Part shown: piece after piece, positions 55,662 through 63,603 of the stretch
Layout: every line of letters starts with the position of its first letter
Numbering within the stretch: the first letter of the stretch is position 1
NCBI GenBank assembly: GCA_965224575.1
Contig: CBDCZQ010000006.1
Span: 2,976,001-3,040,000 of the forward strand
Length of the DNA stretch: 64,000 bases
Source of the DNA: QPIN01 sp965224575
GTDB taxonomy: Bacteria; Pseudomonadota; Gammaproteobacteria; Methylococcales; Methylomonadaceae
Reading direction: 5' to 3'
The notes under the pieces: generated by a model
What the model was told of the DNA's origin: nothing
Database searches by the model: none
The model's input: only the letters and a program-made list of their open reading frames with translations
Position numbers and translations under genes: made by a program

Positions 55662-56285
55662 ATGGCTCAGTATTTCTCAGTTCACCCAGATAACCCACAA
55701 AGAAGGTTAGTTCATCAGACAGTTGATATAATAAGGCAAGGCGGGATCGTTGTTTTACCAACAGATTCATCTTATGCTATCGCATGTCATATTGGTGATA
55801 AACGAGCCTTGGATAATATTCGACGAATTCGTCAGCTCAGTGATAAACACAATTTTACTTTGCTTTGTAAAGATCTGACTCAAATATCAAATTTTACCAA
55901 AATAGGGAATGATGCTTTTAGGTTGATAAAATCCTTAACACCGGGAGCATTTACTTTTATTTTAAATGCAACAAAAGAAGTGCCTAAAAGACTTCAGCAT
56001 CCAAAGAAAAAAACCATTGGCATTCGGATTCCAGATAATATTTTTATCCAGCAAGTTTTGGATGAGTTAGATGAGCCTCTCTTTAGTTCTACCTTGATAT
56101 TGCCAGACAATAATAATGAGGCAGAAACAGACCCTTATGAAATAAGAGAAAAACTGGAGCATGAACTAAATTTGATTATTGATTTTGGAATCATTGAGTC
56201 TCAGGAAACGACAATGATCAGCTGTATTGATAGTCAGATTGAAATTACAAGGCAAGGAGTTGGTGATGCTCCTATGTTAGGTTAA
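55662..56285 (+). CDS. yciO: YciO, YrdC/Sua5-family protein
   Basis: 207 residues. Starts AQYFSVHPDNPQRRLV, then GGIVVLPTDSSYAIAC, IRQLSDKHNFTLLCKDL and GAFTFILNATKEVPKRL: all match E. coli YciO rather than TsaC. YciO binds ATP and L-threonine-like ligands; it has weak or no t6A activity in vivo. It follows tsaB after 42 bases. Confidence 0.92.
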   Translation: MAQYFSVHPDNPQRRLVHQTVDIIRQGGIVVLPTDSSYAIACHIGDKRALDNIRRIRQLSDKHNFTLLCKDLTQISNFTKIGNDAFRLIKSLTPGAFTFILNATKEVPKRLQHPKKKTIGIRIPDNIFIQQVLDELDEPLFSSTLILPDNNNEAETDPYEIREKLEHELNLIIDFGIIESQETTMISCIDSQIEITRQGVGDAPMLG

Positions 56286-56387
56286 ATTATACCCGTAAGT
56301 TGGACTAACGGCTTTATCGTTAATCCAGTAATTAATTTTATCGTTTCTAAGCACTAAACAACAATTAGTAAAGGATGGTTTATATAT

Positions 56388-57041
56388 ATGATGAATGAAC
56401 TCACAACAATTCAACGTATCGTTGTTTGGGTTTTGCCTGTGATTTTTGCAATTACTGTACATGAAGTCGCTCATGGCTGGGTTGCAAAAAAAAAGGGGGA
56501 TAATACCGCTTTTATGTTGGGTCGGTTAACTTTAAACCCAATAAAACATATAGATATAGTAGGAACCATTATTGTTCCTGGGTTATTATTGATCACAGGA
56601 ACTGGAATGATTTTTGGTTGGGCAAAACCTGTTCCTGTTAATACACGCAATTTTAAAAATATGAAAAAAGACATGGCTCTAGTAGCTGTGGCTGGCCCGG
56701 TTTCTAATTTGATAATGGCCATAGCCTGGGCTTTAATTGCCAGATTAGGAATTATTCTTGATTCAGAAGCTGTTTCTTTACCGCTTATTTATACAGGAAT
56801 TGCAGGCATCTCAATAAATCTGGTGTTAGCATTGCTTAATTTGATACCGATCCCTCCCCTAGATGGGAGCCGAATTATAACTGCATTTTTGCCTAACAAA
56901 ATAGCTTGGCAATATAATCAACTAGAGCGTTACGGATTTTTCTTTTTAATTGCTCTAGTCTATACAGGTGGCTTAAGTTATATACTTGGCTATCCTATGG
57001 CTATTGCTCAACAGATATTCTTTTCTATTGCTGGACTTTAG
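56388..57041 (+). CDS. Site-2 protease-family M50 membrane protein
   Basis: 217 residues, about five membrane segments. Zinc motif HEVAHG (His25, Glu26, His29) and the second metal motif NLIPIPPLDGSRI near residue 150. It lacks the PDZ domain of RseP and belongs to the small group often found before scpA. The substrate is unknown. scpA follows after 8 bases. Confidence 0.88.
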   Translation: MMNELTTIQRIVVWVLPVIFAITVHEVAHGWVAKKKGDNTAFMLGRLTLNPIKHIDIVGTIIVPGLLLITGTGMIFGWAKPVPVNTRNFKNMKKDMALVAVAGPVSNLIMAIAWALIARLGIILDSEAVSLPLIYTGIAGISINLVLALLNLIPIPPLDGSRIITAFLPNKIAWQYNQLERYGFFFLIALVYTGGLSYILGYPMAIAQQIFFSIAGL

Positions 57042-57049
57042 ATAAGCTA

Positions 57050-57862
57050 GTGGCAGATAATGTAGTAGAGGTTGAACCAGAAGCAGATCAACAAGTTGCT
57101 TTAGTACAAGGAGCTCCATTCTTAGACTTGCCAGAAGACTTATATATTCCCCCTGGGGCAATGGAAGTCTTTCTTGAAACATTTGAAGGGCCACTTGATT
57201 TATTATTATATTTGATTAGAAAACAAAATCTGGATATTCTAAATATTCCAATTGCTCATGTCACTGCTCAATATATTAATTATATTGAAATGATGTCTGA
57301 GTTAAAATTGGAATTAGCCGCAGAATATTTACTGATGGCTGCACTATTAGCAGAAATTAAGTCTAGAATGTTGTTACCTAGGCAAACAGATGAGGAAGAT
57401 GAGGAAGATGATCCGCGAGCATATCTAATAAGAAAATTGCAAGAATACGAATGTATAAAAAAAGCAGCAGAAGATATTGACTCACTGCCTAGATATGAAC
57501 GGGATATTTTTGACACTCACCTTGATGTCTCAGACGTTGAAATTAACCATCCATTACCTGATGTTGATTTAAAAGAAATGCTTTTAGCATTTCAAGATGT
57601 GCTTAATCGAGTTGAACAACTCAGTCACCATAAAATAACTAAGGAGCCCCTCTCAGTCCGTGAACGAATGGCAGCCATTTTGGAAAAACTTAACAGGCCA
57701 GATAGCCTCCTTTTCTCAGCGTTATTTACCAGAATGGAAGGTAAGAGAGGAGTGGTTGTCTCGTTTCTTGCAATCCTCGAACTCAGTAAAGAAGGATACA
57801 TCGAAATTATCCAGCTTGAACAATTTGGAGAAATCCGAGTCAGATCAAAACTTAGTAGCTGA
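57050..57862 (+). CDS. scpA: Segregation and condensation protein A
   Basis: 270 residues. Kleisin subunit of the SMC-ScpAB condensin. An acidic leader of about 40 residues precedes the N-terminal helical domain (FLETFEGPLDLLLYLIRKQNLDILNIPI), an acidic loop (DEEDEEDD) and the C-terminal winged helix (VVVSFLAILELSKEGYIEI). GTG start, no strong ribosome site. The end may overlap scpB. No smc gene lies in the window. Confidence 0.93.
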   Translation: MADNVVEVEPEADQQVALVQGAPFLDLPEDLYIPPGAMEVFLETFEGPLDLLLYLIRKQNLDILNIPIAHVTAQYINYIEMMSELKLELAAEYLLMAALLAEIKSRMLLPRQTDEEDEEDDPRAYLIRKLQEYECIKKAAEDIDSLPRYERDIFDTHLDVSDVEINHPLPDVDLKEMLLAFQDVLNRVEQLSHHKITKEPLSVRERMAAILEKLNRPDSLLFSALFTRMEGKRGVVVSFLAILELSKEGYIEIIQLEQFGEIRVRSKLSS

Positions 57863-59870
57863 AGAACCACAAGAAAAAACTGAATCAAATTTTAATACAG
57901 AACTTGAATCTGAGTTAAGAGCAAAGCTGGAACTTGAGTTAAGGACCACTCTTGAACCTGAAATAATAGCTGAATTAGAAATAGAATTAAAAACTATTTT
58001 AGAACCAAAGATTAAGACGGAATTAGAAGAAGAGTTAAGAAAAACTTTAGAGCCTGAACTAATAGCAGAACTAGAGCCAGAATTAAAAATATTATTAGAA
58101 GAAGAGTTAAGAGAAGAACTAGAACCAGAACTTAGAGCTATTCTTGAACCAGAGATAAAAGAAACTTTAGAGGAAGAGTTTAAAAAGGAGCTTGAACCTG
58201 AACTTAAAAAAGTTCTAGAAAAAGAATTAAGAGATAGTTTAGAGCCTGAGTTAAAACAAGAAATAGAAAGAAACATAAAGCCTGATTTAGAAAGTGGTAT
58301 ACAAAAACAGTTAGAAGAAGAATTAAGAAATGATTTAGAGCCTAAAATTACAGATGAGCTTAGTGTAAAGTTAAGAACAACTTTAGAGCCAGAGTTAAAA
58401 GTTGAACTTGAAAAGCAGCTGAGAGAAAGTTTAGAGCAAGAGCTTAGAGGCAAACTTGAACAAGAAGTAAAAGATGCTTTAGAAGAAGAAATAAAATTAG
58501 AGCTTGAACCCGAACTCAGAAAAATAGTTGAAGAAAAATTAAGGTTAAGTTTAGAAATAGAATTAAAACAGGATCTTGAAAAAAACATAAAACCAGAATT
58601 AGAAATTGATTTACAAAAACAGCTAGAAAAAGATTTAAAAGCTGAGCTTGAACCGAGAATAAGAGAAGAACTCAGTCAAAAAATAAGAGTAAATTTGGAA
58701 CAAGAATTACAAGTTGAGATTGAAAAAGAAATACAAACAAAATTAGAAAATGAATTCCAAACCAAGTTAGAAGAAGAAATTAGGTCTGATCTAGAACCAG
58801 AATTAAGAGTTTCTCTGGAAGCTGAGTTAACAGAAGAATTAGAAGTTGAATTAAGGACAATTCTAGAACCTGAAATAAAACAAGAACTAGAAAAAGAAAT
58901 ACAAATAAGATTAGAGCCAGTTTTAGAAAAAGAGTTAAAAGAAACTCTAATTGAGGAAATAAATTCAAAACTAGAAACAGATTTAAGTTCTGAGCTTGAA
59001 GCGAATTTGAGAGTAACATTAGAGCCAGAACTAAAAATTCAAGTTGAAAAACAATTAAAGTCACAGTTAGAGTCCGAGATAGAAATACAATTAAAACAAG
59101 ACTTAACAGAAGAATTAGAGCCAAGAATAAGAAAAACTCTAGAAACTGAACTAAAAGTTGAGTTAGATGCGGCATTAAGAAATCAGCTTAATCAATTGCA
59201 AGAGGCCGAATCATCACAAAAAAATGATGCTAAGACTTCGATAGAATTTGATCATGATACAAAACGAATTGTTGAAGCTATATTGTTCTCAGCAGATAAG
59301 CCGATGACAAGCAAACAAATTCAAAACTTATATCCTGAGCTTGAGAGGCCAGAACTAAAAGCAATCAATGCGGTTATTGAATCAATCTCTGATGATTATA
59401 TTCGAAGACCTGTTGGATTAAAACAATTAGCGAGTGGCTATCGGTTTCAAGTAAAAGATGGTTATTCCTATTGGGTCTCTCGTTTATTTGAAGATAAACC
59501 TCCCAGGTATTCACGAGCATTACTAGAAACAATTGCTATTATTGCCTATCGTCAGCCAGTAACTAGAGGAGATATTGAAGATATACGCGGTGTTAGCGTT
59601 AGCTCCAATATTATTCGAACCCTTTTAGAAAGAGAATGGGTTCGTATTATCGGACATAAAGAAGTGCCCGGCCGGCCAGCGTTATACGGAACAACAAAAC
59701 AATTTCTGGATTATTTTAATCTATCCTCTTTAGATAAGTTACCAACGCTGGAAGAAATTAAAGATTTGGATTTATCGACAGAACAAAACCTAACAGAAGA
59801 ATTAGAAAGTGAAGAACAAACAAACGAAAAACAGCCAAACATCGAGCAAATCTCGGAAACTCGACATTAA
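57660..59870 (+). CDS. scpB: Segregation and condensation protein B with giant repeat N-terminus
   Basis: 736 residues from a GTG at 57660; the true start is unresolved and could lie anywhere to about 57825 (TTG), since the first 67 residues overlap the end of scpA in another frame. Residues about 81-514 are an 8-residue repeat (xLEPELKx). A normal ScpB winged-helix pair follows (about 525-690: RIVEAILFSADKPM, YSRALLETIAIIAYRQPVTRGDIEDIRGV, GRPALYGTTKQFLDYF), then an acidic tail. Usual ScpB is about 180-290 residues, so the repeat is an addition. ScpB dimers bind ScpA to close the SMC ring; a long charged arm could reach DNA-bound partners or act as a spacer. Confidence 0.85.
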   Translation: MNEWQPFWKNLTGQIASFSQRYLPEWKVREEWLSRFLQSSNSVKKDTSKLSSLNNLEKSESDQNLVAEEPQEKTESNFNTELESELRAKLELELRTTLEPEIIAELEIELKTILEPKIKTELEEELRKTLEPELIAELEPELKILLEEELREELEPELRAILEPEIKETLEEEFKKELEPELKKVLEKELRDSLEPELKQEIERNIKPDLESGIQKQLEEELRNDLEPKITDELSVKLRTTLEPELKVELEKQLRESLEQELRGKLEQEVKDALEEEIKLELEPELRKIVEEKLRLSLEIELKQDLEKNIKPELEIDLQKQLEKDLKAELEPRIREELSQKIRVNLEQELQVEIEKEIQTKLENEFQTKLEEEIRSDLEPELRVSLEAELTEELEVELRTILEPEIKQELEKEIQIRLEPVLEKELKETLIEEINSKLETDLSSELEANLRVTLEPELKIQVEKQLKSQLESEIEIQLKQDLTEELEPRIRKTLETELKVELDAALRNQLNQLQEAESSQKNDAKTSIEFDHDTKRIVEAILFSADKPMTSKQIQNLYPELERPELKAINAVIESISDDYIRRPVGLKQLASGYRFQVKDGYSYWVSRLFEDKPPRYSRALLETIAIIAYRQPVTRGDIEDIRGVSVSSNIIRTLLEREWVRIIGHKEVPGRPALYGTTKQFLDYFNLSSLDKLPTLEEIKDLDLSTEQNLTEELESEEQTNEKQPNIEQISETRH
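57899..59200 (+). repeat. 24-bp (octapeptide) coding repeat array in scpB
   Basis: About 54 units of 24 bases, grouped in pairs (48 bases, 16 residues), with Leu/Ile at positions 2 and 6 and Glu, Lys or Arg between; Pro often at 4. Units differ at silent sites (Leu as TTA, CTA, CTT, TTG; Glu as GAA, GAG), so the array is old and kept at protein level. A block near 58236 reappears near 58548, i.e. 312 bases or 13 octads later. Confidence 0.9.
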
Positions 59871-60687
59871 ACTAGATAAAGTTTCTGAGGATAAAGATGT
59901 TATTCCCTGCGAGCGTATTCAAAAAGTGTTAGCTCGCGGTGGTGTGGCTTCCAGAAGAGAAATAGAACGTTGGATAGAAGAAGGGCGCATAAACGTTAAT
60001 GGTGTAAAGGTTACTCCGGGACTTCATCTTAAATCAGGAGATCAGGTTCAAATTAATGGGCGTGTCGTTAATTGGGAAAAATATGTTCAACAGTCTACAA
60101 GGGTTTTAGTCTATAACAAGCCTACAGGGGAAGTTGTCACACGTAGAGACCCTCAAGGTCGGCCTGTTGTTTTTTCTAGATTACCAAAATTAGATATTGG
60201 ACGATGGATTTCTATTGGCAGATTAGATATTAATACCTCAGGTTTACTTTTATTGACTAATAACGGTGAATTAGCCAATCGTTTAATGCATCCTTCTGCT
60301 GAGCTTGACAGAGAATATGCAGTTCGTATTTTAGGTGAAGTACCAGATGAAATGATTGAGCAATTGAAAGAAGGTGTTGAACTTGAAGATGGGGAAGCCC
60401 ATTTTAACGATATACAGTTTTTCTCTGGCGAAGGTGCTAACAAATGGTTTCATGTGGTTGTAAAAGAAGGAAGAAATCGCTTGGTTAGGCGGCTATGGGA
60501 ATCTCAGGGGGTTACAGTGAGTCGGTTAATGAGAGTAAGATATGGCCCAGCAGTATTACCAACAAATGTTAGAGCTAGAGATTGTTATGAGCTAAATAAT
60601 AAGGAATTAACTATTTTGATGGAAGGAGTTGACATGGAACAAGAAAAGCCTTTAAAACCAGCTTTAAAGAAAAAAAAGCGATCGTAG
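59809..60687 (+). CDS. rluB: 23S rRNA pseudouridine synthase
   Basis: 292 residues. S4 domain (about 32-90: ERIQKVLARGGVASRREIERWI), then the RsuA/RluB-type catalytic domain with Asp in GRLDINTSGLLLLTNNGEL, and VKEGRNRLVRRLWESQGV. A basic C-terminal tail (KPALKKKKRS). RluB makes pseudouridine 2605 of 23S rRNA. GTG start at 59809 lies 62 bases inside scpB; a later start just before the S4 domain is possible. scpA-scpB-rluB is the usual order. Confidence 0.92.
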   Translation: MKNKQTKNSQTSSKSRKLDIKLDKVSEDKDVIPCERIQKVLARGGVASRREIERWIEEGRINVNGVKVTPGLHLKSGDQVQINGRVVNWEKYVQQSTRVLVYNKPTGEVVTRRDPQGRPVVFSRLPKLDIGRWISIGRLDINTSGLLLLTNNGELANRLMHPSAELDREYAVRILGEVPDEMIEQLKEGVELEDGEAHFNDIQFFSGEGANKWFHVVVKEGRNRLVRRLWESQGVTVSRLMRVRYGPAVLPTNVRARDCYELNNKELTILMEGVDMEQEKPLKPALKKKKRS

Positions 60688-60869
60688 TTTGACTATATAC
60701 TTTTCGCGGTCACAAATATATCTGCCCATTAAAATTAATAAAGCACTTACTTGATTGAAAGCTATTTATAGCAGAATAAATTCTTTCTTGACTATCAAAT
60801 TCTTAATATATTCAAATATTGCCAAGAAGGAGGAAGGAATTCCTTTTTTAGTCTAAATAGGAGTTGGTT

Positions 60870-61454
60870 ATGCCCTCAAAAATTGATGATTTACTTAGTA
60901 AAATTCAATCTCTGGAACAAGAATTAATTTTAGAAATCCAGAACCAGCAAAGTACTTTCGCCTTTGAAATACAACAAAGGCGTATATTTTTTGAAAAACA
61001 AGTTATTCAGCAACAAAAGTATTATCTGCAAAAGTTATTGAATTACCTGAAAAACTCATCTCTCAAAAACATTCTGAGTGTACCTGTTATATGGGTAGTA
61101 ATCATTCCTGTCGTACTATTAGATATAAGCGTTACACTATTTCAGTTAATTTGTTTTCCTATCTATGGTATTCCTAAAGTTAAACGAACTGATTATGTCA
61201 TTTTTGATCGACAATATTTAAGCTATCTAAATATTATCGAAAAAATAAATTGTACTTATTGCAGTTATTTTAACGGAATAATTGCCTATATACAGGAGAT
61301 AGCAGCACGTACTGAACAGTTCTGGTGTCCAATTAAACATGCACGTAATCTGAGTACTTTACATAGCCGATACCAGAAATTTATAGATTATGGTGATGCC
61401 AAATCATATCGACTGCGAAAACAAGAAATTCGGACAGAGTTTGATGATCTATAA
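60870..61454 (+). CDS. Conserved membrane protein of unknown function
   Basis: 194 residues from the ATG at 60870 (AGGAG seven bases before; a TTG at 60864 is too close). A Gln/Glu-rich coiled coil (about 1-48), one or two membrane segments (about 65-93, SVPVIWVVIIPVVLLDISVT) and a conserved C-terminal part with NCTYCSYFNG and ARTEQFWCPIKHA. The Cys pattern CxYC...WCPIKH occurs in an uncharacterised but widespread family; metal binding is possible. Stands alone. Confidence 0.7.
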   Translation: MPSKIDDLLSKIQSLEQELILEIQNQQSTFAFEIQQRRIFFEKQVIQQQKYYLQKLLNYLKNSSLKNILSVPVIWVVIIPVVLLDISVTLFQLICFPIYGIPKVKRTDYVIFDRQYLSYLNIIEKINCTYCSYFNGIIAYIQEIAARTEQFWCPIKHARNLSTLHSRYQKFIDYGDAKSYRLRKQEIRTEFDDL

Positions 61455-61483
61455 TATATAAAAAACTAAGGTAGTTAAGTTTT

Positions 61484-61759
61484 TCAAAACCCCATGGGCA
61501 AAATAGCTATTTTTTCTGGATTATAAAATATTTCCGAGTCTACCCCAGCCATTGCCATTGCTTTAATATTTGTCCACTTGGATCATCAAACGGAACACCT
61601 GTTTCATGGACTTTTTTGCCTGGTGCCTGGCCCGCAATTAGAATTCTGGCTTTTTTTTGGGTTAACCTGAAAAATAGGTTTAGCATCTAATGACAAGTGA
61701 GGGTCACACAATGTGCAGCCTCTCACTTGTTCAATTAAGATATGGTTACTCAGTGTCAC
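61484..61759 (-). pseudogene. Decayed uracil-DNA-glycosylase-family gene
   Basis: Reading the minus strand from GTG at 61759 gives VRGCTLCDPHLSLDAKPIFQ, then a shift into RILIAGQAPGKKVHETGVPF and DDPSGQILKQW, a second shift into GVDSEIFYNPEKIAILPMGF, and a stop at 61484-61486. These segments are the N-terminal third to half of the iron-sulfur uracil-DNA-glycosylase-like family, in order, in different frames. The rest of the gene is missing. So this is a truncated, frameshifted remnant beside the tyrosinase operon, likely a junction left by insertion or deletion. Confidence 0.75.
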
Positions 61760-61764
61760 TATTC

Positions 61765-63270
61765 TCACACACTTACACTTATTTGATATGCTCCAATGCT
61801 TGTTGGGGAGAAATGACGTATTCTGACAAAGTATTCTCCTGCTGTTAATTGCACTTGTAGACGTGAGTTTCTGTTAATACCACTATCGTCATTTTCAGTG
61901 ATTGCCAGCGATTGTGAATTAGGCCCAAACAGATTCATATAAGTATCAGTAGTTCCGGTAGTTTCTATGGTATACAAGCCTTGAGTTGAGGCAGTAAAGC
62001 TGAAAAGATCAATTTCTTCAGCATTGGTAATTTCTGCATTTAAAGCAGAACCATTGACTGGAATCTCTGGAATTGATTCTGACCCAGTTCCTTCTGATGT
62101 GGTTACAGCTATTTGATAATTTCCCGTTGCAGCCGCATTAAATAATCTGACAGATGTAAAATAGCGACCCGATGGCAATGGGCGACTGATGAGAGAGTTG
62201 AAATTATTGCCTCCATCGTCATCAAATGCTATTTGAATTGTTTCGTCATCTGGCCCAAACAAGGTTAAAGTAGTATCTGAGGTACCACTTGTTTCAATGT
62301 TAAATGGGCTAAAATTAGTCACCTCAAAATGATATTTATCCTCTTCACCCGGAGCGCTAATTTGTGAACTAATAGCTGAGGCATTAACAATCAACTCTGT
62401 GCTGCTTGTATTATTGCCTGTATCAGGTCTTGGCGTTCCCTGTAGTAACTGATCATATTCAATGTTAAGAGCACTACTGTCTAAAACATCAATCGGTCGT
62501 GTTCCAAGTGGACCGGCAGGAGTGCTATCCATCGGGTCAGTTAAGTTCTGCCCGAACGAACCACTATTAACGGGTAAATAACCTTGCCCAGGAAAGCGCA
62601 ATTGCCATTCATACCAAAGTTTATCAACCATACAATGGTGCATAAAAAACACCGGATCATTGGGAGATGTCATTGGCAACATCGAACCACCTACCCACCC
62701 ATGTCCTCGATTATGTAAATTAGGGCCTCTAAAACCTTCCAGTTGATTACGAAAACTTTGAGTAACGTTTGCGTTCCAGTTTTCTGCATCATAGGGTGTA
62801 ATAGATAATACTTGCAAGATTTGTTGTAGCGTTGGTAGAGAAGTTGCCCATGACTCTCGAGAAAATGCTCGGGTTAAAGGCCCTGCTGGTTGCCCACCTG
62901 AATTAATGACTGTCCACTCTCCACTTCTAAAAGGACCATTGTTAACCACTTGAGTGACTGGATTACCATCACCACCCAATAAATTATCATCCCACATGGA
63001 CGCATTTTCTCCACCTTCAGGCCAGTTCCAGTAAGGTAGACCTAGTTCTGGATTGCCCGAAACACGCTGTAGTTCACTTTCAAAATCCCAAATAAAACGA
63101 CGGTGCCACGGTAAAAAAGCGGGGGAACGATGAATAGCACTTGCGTTTGCGTTTGCGTGTCTTAGAACAAATTGGTCATAAATGCCACGTCTTTTCAATT
63201 CTACAATTGCATCACTTAACTCAAGTCGTTCAGTATTAGATAAGGTATTTGCATCTTTTCTGATAGCCAT
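61765..63270 (-). CDS. Tyrosinase with two C-terminal PPC domains
   Basis: 501 residues from the ATG at 63270 (GGAG eight bases before). Tyrosinase domain (about 1-280): CuA ligands His38, His47 and His56 (HRSPAFLPWHRR) and CuB His186, His190 and His212 (NLHNRGHGW, FFMHHCMVDKLWYEW). It oxidises phenols to quinones with a type 3 copper pair. Two bacterial pre-peptidase C-terminal (PPC) domains follow (about 290-392 and 405-500), each with a TYMNLFGP-like / FVRIRHF-like pattern. No signal peptide is seen, although PPC domains usually occur in exported proteins. A 73-codon gene directly upstream may be its partner. Confidence 0.88.
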   Translation of the reverse strand: MAIRKDANTLSNTERLELSDAIVELKRRGIYDQFVLRHANANASAIHRSPAFLPWHRRFIWDFESELQRVSGNPELGLPYWNWPEGGENASMWDDNLLGGDGNPVTQVVNNGPFRSGEWTVINSGGQPAGPLTRAFSRESWATSLPTLQQILQVLSITPYDAENWNANVTQSFRNQLEGFRGPNLHNRGHGWVGGSMLPMTSPNDPVFFMHHCMVDKLWYEWQLRFPGQGYLPVNSGSFGQNLTDPMDSTPAGPLGTRPIDVLDSSALNIEYDQLLQGTPRPDTGNNTSSTELIVNASAISSQISAPGEEDKYHFEVTNFSPFNIETSGTSDTTLTLFGPDDETIQIAFDDDGGNNFNSLISRPLPSGRYFTSVRLFNAAATGNYQIAVTTSEGTGSESIPEIPVNGSALNAEITNAEEIDLFSFTASTQGLYTIETTGTTDTYMNLFGPNSQSLAITENDDSGINRNSRLQVQLTAGEYFVRIRHFSPTSIGAYQISVSV

Positions 63271-63282
63271 AATCAACTCTCC

Positions 63283-63498
63283 TCATGGATTTACGTGGGT
63301 AAATTCAACAGTGTTGCGTACGATAGCCTTAGCTAAATCAAGCAAACTGTCATATTCCGTATAGGGTAAATATCTGGATAACCATTTCCCAGTCTCAGCA
63401 TTTTTCTCAAAACTGATAGGTTTACCGTTAATGGATAGAGCGACATCATCTTGAATAATGATTTCACAATTATCAAAAGTTTCTTTTATTGTAGCCAT
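63283..63498 (-). CDS. Small protein upstream of tyrosinase, possible partner
   Basis: 71 residues from the ATG at 63498 (MATIKETFDNCEIIIQDDVA). A beta-rich first half (ALSINGKPISFE), then LSRYLPYTEYDSLLDLAKAIV, a helical end. It lies 12 bases before the tyrosinase start and has almost the same initiation sequence (GAGGAGA..TTGATTATGGCT). Small copper-chaperone (caddie) proteins precede tyrosinases in Streptomyces; this one lacks the His/Cys-rich composition of MelC1, so a chaperone role is only inferred. Confidence 0.65.
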   Translation of the reverse strand: MATIKETFDNCEIIIQDDVALSINGKPISFEKNAETGKWLSRYLPYTEYDSLLDLAKAIVRNTVEFTHVNP

Positions 63499-63603
63499 AA
63501 TCAAATTCTCCTCAGTTTATGAAACAACAGATTAAAACCACCTAATGATTTGATAGCTCAGAAATAGCTACCTAAATCAGGAGATAAAAAATCTACTTGT
63601 CAT

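Noticed and set aside
57845..58588. Long antisense frame rich in Ser, Phe and Asn opposite the scpB repeat
   Set aside because: It is the mirror of the repetitive Leu/Glu codons; low complexity keeps stops away on the other strand. No ribosome site or family. The same holds for 58780-59175.
57899..59200. Repeat array considered as CRISPR or satellite DNA
   Set aside because: There are no spacers, units are joined head to tail, and they encode a continuous protein frame with silent-site variation.
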